DNA from: Pseudomonas leptonychotis
GTDB taxonomy: Bacteria; Pseudomonadota; Gammaproteobacteria; Pseudomonadales; Pseudomonadaceae
Direction: 5' to 3'
NCBI RefSeq assembly: GCF_004920405.1
Contig: NZ_RFLV01000001.1
Coordinates: forward strand, 930,001-994,000
DNA: 64,000 nt
Shown: positions 1 through 8,353 of the stretch, piece by piece
How the letters are laid out: the number at the start of each line of letters is the position of its first letter
Numbering within the stretch: the stretch's first letter is position 1
The notes under the pieces: generated by a model
The model's database searches: none
What the model was told of the DNA's origin: nothing
Seen by the model: only the letters and a program-made list of their open reading frames with translations
Made by a program: the position numbers and the translations under genes

Positions 1-168
1 GACGCGCAGCAGACGTTGAACAGGTTCAATGAATGGCGCACAGGCTAACCTGTCGCCGCAGTGTCGCATTGGCCGCCTTGCCGGCGCAGCAGTCTGCACG
101 GTCAATTGCGCATTGCTGTGGTCTGCGTAGAGTAGGCGCACTTTTGATTTATGTGCAGGAGCCGCCCC

Positions 169-1524
169 ATGTCCGACCGTTATCTCGCCTTTGCCAACTC
201 CAATACCGGTCGCCGCTTGGTCGGCGCACTCGGCCTGCCCGCCCCGCTGCTGCTGGAGCGCTGGAGCGCTGGGCGCAGCCGACCGGTAGACGGCGCTTTG
301 CTACTCGGTGGTGAAGGCAGCCTGGCCAACGCCGTACTGCCATTTGCCAACAAACTGACCGACGCCCTGTTCGCGGCCCGTGAAGCCCAGTTCGAGCTGC
401 CACGCTGGACCGCCGAGCACGGCCCCAAACTCAAGGCGCTGGTATTTGACGCAAGCCACCTGACCCGTTTCGAGCAACTGATCGAGCTGCGCGACTTCTT
501 CCAGCCCGCCCTCAAAGGCTTGGACACCTGCCCACGCGTGGTCATTCTCGGCCGCGCCCCGGAATCGCTGAAAGACCCGATTGCCGCCAGCGTACAGCGC
601 TCGCTGGAAGGCTTCAGCCGCTCGCTGGGTAAGGAAATCCGTCGGGGTGGCAACGTGCAGTTGATCTACGTCGGCAAAGGCGGCGAGGCACAGCTGGAAG
701 GCGCGCTGCGCTTCTTCCTCTCGCCCAAAAGCGCTTACATTTCAGGCCAGGTGCTACGCCTGAATGCCTGCGCCGAGCAGGTCAAGGATTGGACCCGACC
801 ACTGGCCGGCAAGAAGGCACTGGTCACTGGTGCCTCCCGTGGTATCGGTGCCGCCATCGCCGAAACCCTGGCCCGTGATGGCGCCGAGGTGGTGCTGCTG
901 GATGTACCGCCAGCCAAAGAAGCCCTCGATGCGTTAGCCGCCCGCCTGGGTGGTCGCAGCCTGGCGCTGGACATCTGCGCCGCCGATGCGGCCGCACAGC
1001 TTATTGAAGCGCTGGCGGATGGCATCGATATCGTCGTGCACAACGCCGGCATCACCCGTGACAAAACCCTGGCGAAGATGAGCGACGCGTTCTGGAACTC
1101 GGTGATTGACGTCAACCTGAATGCGCCGCAGGTGCTGACTCAAGCGCTGCTGGACGCCGGCAAGCTGAATGACAACGGCCGCGTGGTGTTGATCGCCTCG
1201 ATCAGCGGCATCGCCGGCAATATGGGCCAGACCAACTACGCAACCAGCAAAGCCGGCGTGATTGGCCTGGCTCAAGCCTGGGCGCCGACGCTGGGCAAAC
1301 GCGGCATCAGCATTAACGCGGTGGCTCCGGGCTTTATCGAAACCCAGATGACTGCCGCCATCCCGCTGACCATCCGCGAAGCCGGCCGCCGTATGAACTC
1401 CATGGGTCAAGGCGGCCTGCCGCAGGACGTCGCCGAGGCTGTGGCGTGGTTCGCCCAGCCAGGCTCGGGCGCCGCCACTGCACAAGTACTGCGCGTCTGC
1501 GGGCAAAGCCTGCTGGGCGCTTGA
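169..1524 (+). CDS. 3-oxoacyl-ACP reductase, long FabG4-type SDR
   Basis: NADP(H)-dependent short-chain dehydrogenase of 451 aa, about 200 residues longer than ordinary FabG. The first 205 residues are an N-terminal domain with a degenerate Rossmann-like look; the catalytic SDR domain follows. The cofactor loop TGASRGIG is at about 220-227, and the catalytic Ser (about 346) and YATSK (Tyr 357, Lys 361) are intact. This architecture is that of FabG4 (high-molecular-weight FabG), which usually sits beside a thiolase and an acyl dehydratase; any such partner would lie left of the window. The ATG at 169 is preferred over one at 151 because an AGGAG lies just upstream of it. It converges on speA across a bidirectional terminator. 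The exact acyl substrate cannot be read from the sequence. Confidence 0.9.
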   Translation: MSDRYLAFANSNTGRRLVGALGLPAPLLLERWSAGRSRPVDGALLLGGEGSLANAVLPFANKLTDALFAAREAQFELPRWTAEHGPKLKALVFDASHLTRFEQLIELRDFFQPALKGLDTCPRVVILGRAPESLKDPIAASVQRSLEGFSRSLGKEIRRGGNVQLIYVGKGGEAQLEGALRFFLSPKSAYISGQVLRLNACAEQVKDWTRPLAGKKALVTGASRGIGAAIAETLARDGAEVVLLDVPPAKEALDALAARLGGRSLALDICAADAAAQLIEALADGIDIVVHNAGITRDKTLAKMSDAFWNSVIDVNLNAPQVLTQALLDAGKLNDNGRVVLIASISGIAGNMGQTNYATSKAGVIGLAQAWAPTLGKRGISINAVAPGFIETQMTAAIPLTIREAGRRMNSMGQGGLPQDVAEAVAWFAQPGSGAATAQVLRVCGQSLLGA

Positions 1525-1577
1525 TCGTTGCCCACAACAGCCAAGGTTAGCCCCCGACACCCTGTGACATAGATGCC

Positions 1578-1638
1578 GTGGGAGGGGCTTTAGCCGCGAC
1601 GACAACCACTGCAAGCGCGCCGCTGAAGCGCCTCCCAC
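1578..1638. repeat. Family-A intergenic inverted repeat, copy 1
   Basis: The left arm begins GTGGGAGGGGCTTTAGCCGC and the right arm ends in the complementary CGCCTCCCAC. The same arms recur at 33462, 37427 and 47896. This copy is the most diverged in its right arm. Confidence 0.8.
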
Positions 1639-1656
1639 AGAAACATCTCGACCTTC

Positions 1657-1730
1657 GTAGGGTGGATGACGCTTCACCCATCCACCCATTGCCCCCTGAA
1701 GGTGGATGAAAAGAGCGTCATCCACCCTAC
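1657..1730. repeat. Family-B intergenic inverted repeat, copy 1
   Basis: The left arm GTAGGGTGGATGACGC is matched by GCGTCATCCACCCTAC at the right end. An inner CATCCACC/GGTGGATG pair gives a two-armed fold. Related copies occur at 20755, 33535 and 35632. Confidence 0.8.
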
Positions 1731-1798
1731 TGCCCTGGCGCTTAATCGCCCCCGAACTGCACCCGAGCTACGGCTCTTGATCAGTGTCAGCAGATAGC

Positions 1799-1825
1799 AA
1801 AAGGCCCCGCAGTGCGGGGCCTTTT
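1799..1825. terminator. Bidirectional terminator between fabG4 and speA
   Basis: A perfect 12-bp stem, AAAAGGCCCCGC / GCGGGGCCTTTT, has a 3-base loop. A-tract and T-tract flanks let it act on both strands, which suits two convergent genes. Confidence 0.88.
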
Positions 1826-1840
1826 GTATTCAGCGCGAGC

Positions 1841-3754
1841 TTATGAGGAGAGGTACGACGAACGAGTCAACCCCAAACGCAGCGCGTCGAGGAACTGGGT
1901 GCGCTCGCGCGGGCTGATCTTGGCGCTGGCGACCTTGTCACGGTAGTGGTTCATCAACTCCTCCGGCGACAGGTGCACGTAACGCAGCATGTCTTCGATG
2001 GTGTCGTGGGTCTCAATACCGGCGTGGTACACGCTGCCATCGGCGTTTTGGTAGATGTTCACCGAGTCGGTGTCGCCGAACAGGTTGTGCATGTCACCGA
2101 GAATTTCCTGATAGGCGCCGACCAGGAAGATTCCCAGCAAGTAGTCCTCGCCCTCGCGCACCTCATGCACCGGCAAACTGGTTTCGATGCTCTGCTCATC
2201 CACGTACTGACGGATCTTGCCGTCAGAGTCGCAGGTCAGATCCTGCAGCACCGCACGGCGCATCGGCTCTTCGTCGAGGCGGTTGAGTGGCAGGATCGGC
2301 AACACCTGGCCGATGGCCCAGGTGTCCGGCAGGCTCTGGAACACCGAGAAGTTGCAAATGTACTTGTCGGCCAGCTTGTCGTTGAGCTCATCGAGCACCT
2401 GGCGGTGCGAACGCTGACGCGCCTTCAGCGAGTTATACAGGCGACGGCACACGGCGAAATAACACTGCTCGCCAAGGGCCTTCTCGGTCAGGCTGAGCTT
2501 GCCATCGGCATACTGGCTGGCGATGTCACTCATGTAGTGGGTGGCGCGCCAGTAGGTTTCGGTGACCATCTCGATGTCGGTCGGACCGAGCAGCTCGACC
2601 AGGTACTGCACGGTTTCCGGCAGGCTGGCCTTGTCCTCGACTACCGGCACCTCGTCGTTGTGCTTTTCCACGTCAGTGACCTGCACCACCAACATGGCGT
2701 GGTGCGCGGTCAGCGAGCGGCCGCTCTCGGAAAAAATGTGCGGGTGCGGCAGCTCCTGAGCGTCGCAGAACTCTTTCAACATGCCGACCACTACACCGGC
2801 GTAGTCGTCCATGTCGTAGTTGATCGAGCTGGCATTGCGCGAGTGGGTGCCATCGTAATCCACACCGAGACCACCACCGACGTCGATGTGATCGACCGGC
2901 AGGCCAAGGCCCCGCAGCTCGCCGTAGTAGCGAATGGCTTCTTTAAAACCGTGTTGATAGTCGGCCAGGTTGGCGATCTGCGAACCCATGTGGAAGTGCA
3001 GCAGGCGGATGCCCTGATCCAGCTTGGCCGCACGGAAGCGCTCAACCACCGACAGCAACTGCGCCGCCGACAGACCGAACTTGGACTTCTCGCCGCCGGT
3101 GTCCGCCCACTTGCTTGATGCCAGCGAAGACAAGCGCACACGCAGACCGATCTGTGGGGCGACTTTAAGCTCGGCCGCCTCTTCGATCACCAGCTGCACT
3201 TCGGATTCTTTTTCGATGACGATAAATACGTTATGGCCGAGTTTCTGCCCCATCAGCGCCAGCTTGATGAACTCGCGGTCCTTGTAGCCGTTGCAGACGA
3301 TAGTGCCACCCTTGGGCGACAGCGCCAGCACGGCCATCAGCTCAGGCTTGGAGCCGGCTTCCAGGCCGATCGAAACGTTCTGCGTGGCGATGATGTTTTC
3401 CACCACCGCTTCCTGCTGGTTGACCTTGATCGGGTACAACGCGGTGTACTGGCTCTGGTACTCAAGGCGCGCGATGTTGGCATCGAAGGCGCCGGTGAGC
3501 TGGCGCACGCGGTCTTGCAGAATGTCGGGAAAACGCACCAGCAACGGCAGACTCAGGCCACTCTTGCGCAGCTCATCGATCTGCGCAGACAGGTCGAAAG
3601 GCGTGCTGTCGGGACCGTTCGGACGGACCTCAACGCGACCCGCGTCATTGATCGCGAAGTAACCCGCGCCCCAATGGCGAATGCCATAAACACTGCGGCT
3701 GTCCGCAACCGTCCATTGGCTGCCGTCATCTTTGCGTGTGCGTCGTGCAGACAT
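1841..3754 (-). CDS. speA: Biosynthetic arginine decarboxylase
   Basis: PLP-dependent decarboxylation of arginine to agmatine, the first step of the agmatine route to putrescine and spermidine. The protein is 637 aa, the usual length for SpeA. The fold-III PLP lysine lies in YPIKVNQQ near residue 110, followed by HFHMGSQI and the phosphate-binding [12 protein letters not shown]. The start was moved to the ATG at 3754 (MSARRTRKD); the open frame extends 14 codons further upstream but those codons match no family. It is transcribed toward fabG4 and ends in a shared terminator. The upstream neighbour is the SUI1-type gene, on the same strand about 125 bases away, with a hairpin between them. Confidence 0.97.
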   Translation of the reverse strand: MSARRTRKDDGSQWTVADSRSVYGIRHWGAGYFAINDAGRVEVRPNGPDSTPFDLSAQIDELRKSGLSLPLLVRFPDILQDRVRQLTGAFDANIARLEYQSQYTALYPIKVNQQEAVVENIIATQNVSIGLEAGSKPELMAVLALSPKGGTIVCNGYKDREFIKLALMGQKLGHNVFIVIEKESEVQLVIEEAAELKVAPQIGLRVRLSSLASSKWADTGGEKSKFGLSAAQLLSVVERFRAAKLDQGIRLLHFHMGSQIANLADYQHGFKEAIRYYGELRGLGLPVDHIDVGGGLGVDYDGTHSRNASSINYDMDDYAGVVVGMLKEFCDAQELPHPHIFSESGRSLTAHHAMLVVQVTDVEKHNDEVPVVEDKASLPETVQYLVELLGPTDIEMVTETYWRATHYMSDIASQYADGKLSLTEKALGEQCYFAVCRRLYNSLKARQRSHRQVLDELNDKLADKYICNFSVFQSLPDTWAIGQVLPILPLNRLDEEPMRRAVLQDLTCDSDGKIRQYVDEQSIETSLPVHEVREGEDYLLGIFLVGAYQEILGDMHNLFGDTDSVNIYQNADGSVYHAGIETHDTIEDMLRYVHLSPEELMNHYRDKVASAKISPRERTQFLDALRLGLTRSSYLSS

Positions 3755-3832
3755 TGAAGTCTCCCTTACTGGCGATGGTGGCCTTGGGTTGACCAAGGCG
3801 CGTACAGATTAAAGTCTGGAAATGACAGTCAC

Positions 3833-3859
3833 CCGGCAATTGACAATGCAACTGCCGGG
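3833..3859 (-). terminator. Hairpin between the SUI1-type gene and speA
   Basis: An inverted repeat pairs CCCGGCAATTG with CAACTGCCGGG (one G-U pair) about 20 bases after the SUI1-type stop. There is no clear T-tract, so termination may be weak or Rho-assisted. Confidence 0.45.
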
Positions 3860-3879
3860 CAAGTTTAGAAAAGACTGGG

Positions 3880-4251
3880 TCAGCCGCCGGACTTCTTGGC
3901 TTTAAAACCGTGCTTGATCAACTCGGCGATCAGCAGCTCGACATGGTCGCCCTGAATTTCGATCACACCGTCTTTCAGCGAACCGCCGCAACCGCAGCGC
4001 TTCTTAAGCTTAGCCACAAGCTCCTTGAGCGGCTCTTCGGCCAAGGGTACACCGCTGATGCTGGTCACCGTCTTGCCGCCGCGCCCTTTGGTCTCACGGC
4101 GCACACGGGCGATGCCATCACCTTCGGGGATCTGGGTCTGTTTGCAAATGCAGGCGTCCACTGGCTGACTGCAGTCCGGGCAATGCCGGCCGCTGTCGGT
4201 GGAATACACCAAGCCGCTCAAGGCGGACAGTGACGAAGCTTTCTTGACCAC
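3880..4251 (-). CDS. SUI1-family translation initiation factor (YciH-like)
   Basis: Small protein of 123 aa with a C-terminal eIF1/SUI1 domain ending CGCGGSLKDGVIEIQGDH and HGFKAKKSGG. In bacteria this family is proposed to influence start-codon fidelity, without an essential role. The N-terminal part has two Cys pairs (CPDCSQPVDACIC), consistent with a small zinc-binding knuckle. The start is a GTG at 4251, with GAGG placed about 8 bases before it. Same strand as speA downstream; about 400 bases of non-coding DNA lie upstream. Confidence 0.9.
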   Translation of the reverse strand: MVKKASSLSALSGLVYSTDSGRHCPDCSQPVDACICKQTQIPEGDGIARVRRETKGRGGKTVTSISGVPLAEEPLKELVAKLKKRCGCGGSLKDGVIEIQGDHVELLIAELIKHGFKAKKSGG

Positions 4252-4653
4252 CGGCTTTTCCTCGTAGGGGTCAGGATAGCGACAGGCTGATAATGATCAG
4301 CCGCAAAGCCCCACTCTGGCAGGGGCAGCGCACCCTGGCTGATGGCCAAGGCTTGAAGGCGGCGCAGTGTAACGGCAAAAAACGCTGCTGCTAAGGGTAA
4401 AAATGCGCCATTAATCGGTGGATTGGCGACGCTGTGCGAGATGCCGAACAAAACGTCCAAAAAATCCGCACAAAGCCAGTAAAGGCGTGGGTTTGGCTCG
4501 CCGGACTGTAACTGTAGGATGGGTTGCACAGAGCGACAAAACGGCAGGATGTCTAACTGCACAGCTTCAGCTGCCCGCAGGGTGAGGGACATGGATGCCC
4601 CTCATGATACCCATGCGGCCAACATGATGGATTACGCCTACGGCTAACCCAGC
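4252..4653. other. Non-coding gap upstream of the SUI1-type gene
   Basis: Nothing in these 400 bases has the codon bias or similarity of a gene; one 124-codon open frame on the minus strand is low quality. The segment 4512-4648 holds a diverged repeat, and the rest should contain the promoter of the SUI1-type gene. Confidence 0.6.
4512..4648. repeat. Diverged family-B' repeat (GTAGGATGGGTTG type)
   Basis: GTAGGATGGGTTG at 4512 and GATGGATTACGCCTACGGC followed by TAACCCA at its right end match, in order, the two halves of the intact copy at 47969-48055. The middle has drifted. Confidence 0.55.
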
Positions 4654-5190
4654 TTACGCAACGGCATCCAGATAACGCTGCAAGGCGGCCAGCGAGTCAG
4701 GGCAATATGGCAAGTGCTGGGTCTCGTCCAGCGCCTGCTCGATGGAGATAAAGCGCGCTTCCAGCACCTCTTCAGGCTGTAACACCAACGGCGCATCGGA
4801 CACCGTCGAATAGGCCATGCACCACAAGCGACTTTCCGGCGCGTCGTAGAGAAAATGCGCATGCTCGACCAGCGGCGCACCTTCGATACCCAGCTCTTCA
4901 GCCAGTTCGCGGGCAGCGGAGTCAGTATAGCTTTCGCCTTCGAGCACCATGCCGCCGGCGGCCACGTCCCAGTAACCGGGATACAGCGCCTTGCTCAAGG
5001 TACGGCGATGCACGCAGAGCAGGCCGGCGCTGTTGAACAACAAGATGTAGGTGCCGCGCCCGAGCAAATGCCGTGCGCGCAGCTCGCTGCGCAACACACC
5101 GCCGAGCGGACGATCGTGTTCGTCGACCCAGGCGATGCGCTCGGCATCGGAGGCGGCGCGGTGCGCCACCTCAGCAGCGGACCAGGCCAC
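4654..5190 (-). CDS. NUDIX hydrolase, YfcD type
   Basis: Hydrolase of 178 aa for a nucleoside-diphosphate-linked substrate. The NUDIX box is complete, with GG followed by E and RELAEELG in the GX5EX7REUXEEXGU spacing, which gives the metal-binding glutamates. The first third (VDEHDRPLGGVLRSELRARH) is the isopentenyl-isomerase-like lead-in typical of YfcD. Start is a GTG at 5190, only 3 bases after the stop of the DUF2333 gene, so the two are probably co-transcribed. The physiological substrate is unknown for the family. Confidence 0.9.
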   Translation of the reverse strand: MAWSAAEVAHRAASDAERIAWVDEHDRPLGGVLRSELRARHLLGRGTYILLFNSAGLLCVHRRTLSKALYPGYWDVAAGGMVLEGESYTDSAARELAEELGIEGAPLVEHAHFLYDAPESRLWCMAYSTVSDAPLVLQPEEVLEARFISIEQALDETQHLPYCPDSLAALQRYLDAVA

Positions 5191-5193
5191 CGA

Positions 5194-6267
5194 TCAGCCT
5201 TGCGACAGCAGCTGACGCAGGTCGATCAACCCCGCATTGGCCCGTGAGATGTAGTTGGCCATCACCAGCGAGTGGTTAGCCAACAAGCCATAACCGCTGC
5301 CGTTGAGGATCATCGGACTCCACAGGGGTTCCTGCGCGGCCTCTAGCTCGCGAATGATCTGGCGCACGCTAACGGTGGCATTTTTCTTGGCCAACACATC
5401 CGCAAAGTCCACCTCAATCGCACGCAGCAGATGCGCCAGCGCCCAAGCCTGGCCGCGGGCCTCATAGAACACATTGTCGATCTGCAACCACGGCGTTTCG
5501 TAGTCCACCCCTTCGACAAAATCGGCCTGCACCATACCGTCAGCCAGGACTGGATCGACCTCGTTGGTATTCAAGCGTACCCGTCCAACACTGGCCGAGA
5601 GACGCTGTGACAACGAGCCCAGACGGGTCGCCGCATCACCCAACCAGTTGTTGAGGTTATCGGCACGGGTGTAGAACTGCGCATTGCCTTTACTCGGGTC
5701 GCTCAGGCGCTCAAGGTACCGGTCAAGTGACTTGATACCCTCGGCATACTCAGCCTCGGAAGCCGGCAGTGCCCAGCTCTTGTTGTCGAAGTGGAAGCGC
5801 GGTTCGGCCTTGGCCAAATCCGGGTCTTCGGTGGATTGCGACTGCGAACGGGTGAAGTCTTTGCGCAGCGCACGGGACATGTCGCGCACCTGCACCAGCA
5901 CGCCAAACTCCCAGCTCGGCATATTGTCGAGCCACAGACCAGGCGGCGCGAGATCGTTAGACAGGTAGCCACCCGGCTTCTTGAGCAAGGTGTTAGCCAC
6001 CTGCTTAAGAGTCTCGCCGGTGGTGTAGCCATTCACCAGCTTGTGCCCGCGTGCCTGGGAAGCCGCCTCGGCGCGCTCTTGCACGGAGAATTGTGCCGGC
6101 TCCTGACTCCAGTACCAGCCAATCACTAACGCCAACAGCAGGTACAGGCCCAGTAGGCCACCGACCAGGCGCACAGCCCAGCCTCCAGTGGATTTGCTCG
6201 GCGATGTGTTGGCGGTACCTGCCGCGCCATCAGACGCTCCGGCAGTTCGGTTCTTCCAATCCAGCAT
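5194..6267 (-). CDS. DUF2333 family membrane-anchored protein
   Basis: Protein of 357 aa with one membrane segment near residues 22-47 (VGGLLGLYLLLALVIGWYW) and a large, mainly helical periplasmic part. This is the conserved gammaproteobacterial DUF2333 family, whose function is unknown. The start chosen is the ATG at 6267 (MLDWKNRTAG), which has AAGGACA just upstream; an open frame continues 36 codons further but without family-like sequence. Divergent from gcbA across about 300 bases and followed 3 bases later by the NUDIX gene. The same order is recalled in P. aeruginosa (PA4842-PA4843). Confidence 0.9.
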   Translation of the reverse strand: MLDWKNRTAGASDGAAGTANTSPSKSTGGWAVRLVGGLLGLYLLLALVIGWYWSQEPAQFSVQERAEAASQARGHKLVNGYTTGETLKQVANTLLKKPGGYLSNDLAPPGLWLDNMPSWEFGVLVQVRDMSRALRKDFTRSQSQSTEDPDLAKAEPRFHFDNKSWALPASEAEYAEGIKSLDRYLERLSDPSKGNAQFYTRADNLNNWLGDAATRLGSLSQRLSASVGRVRLNTNEVDPVLADGMVQADFVEGVDYETPWLQIDNVFYEARGQAWALAHLLRAIEVDFADVLAKKNATVSVRQIIRELEAAQEPLWSPMILNGSGYGLLANHSLVMANYISRANAGLIDLRQLLSQG

Positions 6268-6574
6268 GGCATTGTCCTTTTTTACCCAAGTAGCAAGCGT
6301 GCCACCGTACGACACAAATCGGAGGCTGCTCGTTTGACCACAACCACTCAGCAGGGTTGCGCAACTGCCTTGCACTATAAGTGAAGCGCGGCTCAGTGCG
6401 CAGCGAAGAACGGCAAACTTAGCGTCGGTTAAGCCGATGGCGTATATGTGATGTTATAGACAGAAGGCCGACGCCAATAGATCGACGGTGCTCGCAAAAA
6501 AAAATGTCGGTGTTAGCATTGCTAGCACTAAGCCATCACCTGCGGCAAAACGCTGCGATAAACGAAACCGGGCC
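6268..6574. promoter_or_regulatory. Divergent promoter region DUF2333 / gcbA
   Basis: This 307-base gap lies between two divergent genes and must hold both promoters. No clear sigma-70 pair was found. A near-palindrome GTGTTAGC-ATT-GCTAGCAC at 6510-6528, 47 bases before the gcbA start, is a candidate operator. Confidence 0.5.
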
Positions 6575-8194
6575 ATGATCGAGCAAGAAGACCCCAGCCG
6601 CGACCGCCTCAAGCAGCACTTCGCCCAGCGCGTGATCAATCAGGCACGCCAGGTCTTGGAGGTTTGGCAGCGCCTGCAGCGCAGCGAATGGAACGAAACC
6701 GGGATGGGCGAACTGCGCGAAGCGACGCAGCTGCTGCAGCGCTATGCCGAACGCTTTGATCAGGCCGACCACAGCCAGCTGGCAGGCGAGATCAATAGCT
6801 GCCTGCAACTGGTGGCAGACAACCGCGGCCGCCTCAACAGCGAACTGATCAGCCAGCTTAACCAGCTCCTGCAGCGCCTATCACGCACCGGCTTACGCCA
6901 CGGCGATCGCTTTGAGCAAACCGTGCTGCCACCCTTGCGCAAACCGATATACCTGGCTCTGCAGCATATGGAGCGCGCCGAGCAACTGGTGCAGCGGCTG
7001 GAGTTTTTCGGCATGACCGCCATCGCACTGGACAGCGCCAACGCATTTCGCAACGCCATGCTTGAACGCCACCCGGCCGCGATCCTGATGGAAGTCGATT
7101 TCTCTGGCCCAGGGTGCGGCCTGCTCCTCGCCAAGAGCGTACAAGAAGGTCTTGAGCACCCGATTCCGCTGCTGTTCTTCAGCCCGGAAGACACCGACAC
7201 CATGACCCGCCTATCTGCCGTGCGTGCTGGCGGCCAGGAGTTCTTCACCGGCAGCCTGGACGCCTCGAACCTGTTCGAGCGCATCGAGGTGCTGACCCAC
7301 GTTTCGCAGTACGAGCCCTATAAGGTGCTGATCATCGACGACTCGCGGGCTCAAGCCACGCACACCGAGCGCGTACTCAACAGCGCCGGTATCGTCACTC
7401 GTACGCTTATCGAGCCCATCCAGGCCATGAGCCACCTGGCCGACTTTCAGCCAGACCTGATCATCCTCGACATGTACATGCCCGAGTGCGACGGCCCCGA
7501 GTTGGCCCAGGTGATCCGCCACAACGACCGTTATGTCAGCGTACCGATCATCTACCTGTCGGCCGAAGATGATCTGGACAAACAACTCGATGCGATGAGT
7601 GAAGGCGGCGACGACTTCCTGACCAAACCAATCAAACCGCGCCATCTAATTGCCACGGTACGTAACCGTGCAGCCCGCGCACGCAACCTCAAGGCACGCA
7701 TGGTGCGCGACAGCCTAACCGGCCTGTACAACCACACCCACACCTTGCAGCTGCTTGAAGATGCACGCTTTCGCGCCGAGCGTGACGGTCAACCGCTGAG
7801 CTTTGCGATGATCGACATCGACTTCTTCAAGAAGGTTAACGACACCTACGGCCACCCCATGGGCGACCGGGTGATCAAGAGTTTGGCGCTGTTTCTCAAA
7901 CAGCGCCTGCGCAAGAGCGACCATATCGGCCGTTACGGTGGTGAAGAGTTCGCCGTAGTAATGCCCGACACAGACGCCGAATCGGCTTACCGAGTGCTTG
8001 ATGAGATTCGTCAGCGTTTCGCGGAAATCCAGTACTCGGCGCAGCCGAATGACCTGTCCTGCACCTTCAGCTGCGGCATCGCTCAGTTGGCGCCAAAGCT
8101 GGACGGCAAACTGCTCTCGCAACAGGCCGATCTGGCGCTATATGTGGCCAAACACGGCGGGCGTAATCAGGTGGCGATCTATCAGGGCGACTGA
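6575..8194 (+). CDS. gcbA: Response-regulator diguanylate cyclase GcbA
   Basis: Makes c-di-GMP from two GTP. The protein is 539 aa: an N-terminal helical part (1-115), a degenerate receiver without an obvious phospho-acceptor (about 125-235), a second receiver starting KVLIIDD with acceptor Asp 299 in ILDMYMP, then GGDEF with an intact GGEEF at 455-459. The inhibitory RxxD site (Arg 446-Asp 449) is in the correct place five residues before it. Length, architecture and position next to ctpL match GcbA of P. fluorescens and PA4843, which promotes attachment and takes part in dispersion. The ATG at 6575 was chosen by family similarity; its ribosome-binding site is weak. Confidence 0.93.
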   Translation: MIEQEDPSRDRLKQHFAQRVINQARQVLEVWQRLQRSEWNETGMGELREATQLLQRYAERFDQADHSQLAGEINSCLQLVADNRGRLNSELISQLNQLLQRLSRTGLRHGDRFEQTVLPPLRKPIYLALQHMERAEQLVQRLEFFGMTAIALDSANAFRNAMLERHPAAILMEVDFSGPGCGLLLAKSVQEGLEHPIPLLFFSPEDTDTMTRLSAVRAGGQEFFTGSLDASNLFERIEVLTHVSQYEPYKVLIIDDSRAQATHTERVLNSAGIVTRTLIEPIQAMSHLADFQPDLIILDMYMPECDGPELAQVIRHNDRYVSVPIIYLSAEDDLDKQLDAMSEGGDDFLTKPIKPRHLIATVRNRAARARNLKARMVRDSLTGLYNHTHTLQLLEDARFRAERDGQPLSFAMIDIDFFKKVNDTYGHPMGDRVIKSLALFLKQRLRKSDHIGRYGGEEFAVVMPDTDAESAYRVLDEIRQRFAEIQYSAQPNDLSCTFSCGIAQLAPKLDGKLLSQQADLALYVAKHGGRNQVAIYQGD

Positions 8195-8252
8195 GTGCGC
8201 TTCCCCTGAGCCACCTGCGATCACCCAGCAGAAAACTGTGACGCAGTCGGCG

Positions 8253-8270
8253 CCGTCATATTGCGGTCAT
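8253..8270 (+). promoter_or_regulatory. Pho box upstream of ctpL
   Basis: CCGTCAT-ATTG-CGGTCAT is a direct repeat of the PhoB half-site (consensus CTGTCAT, 4-base spacer, 11-bp period), with six of seven matches in each half. It ends 83 bases before the ctpL ATG and is followed by an AT-rich -10-like stretch around 8279-8287. ctpL of P. aeruginosa is known to be induced by phosphate starvation. Confidence 0.75.
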
Positions 8271-8353
8271 GAAAAAGCAATAAATTCTGAAGCTTAGTAG
8301 CCGCCTTGACGCATGCGTCGGCGGCCGGAACCGTTCGTCATCGGTCGAGCCTC

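Larger units (their letters stand above)
1525..1840. other. fabG4-speA convergent intergenic region
   Basis: This 316-base gap has no convincing gene. It holds one family-A inverted repeat (1578-1638), one family-B repeat (1657-1730) and a bidirectional terminator (1799-1825). Confidence 0.7.

Noticed and set aside
1946..3118. A 390-codon plus-strand open frame opposite speA
   Set aside because: Composition-driven shadow; His/Val-rich translation with no domain.
4218..4592. A 124-codon minus-strand open frame upstream of the SUI1-type gene
   Set aside because: It overlaps the start of that gene, runs into a diverged repeat and has no codon bias or family match.
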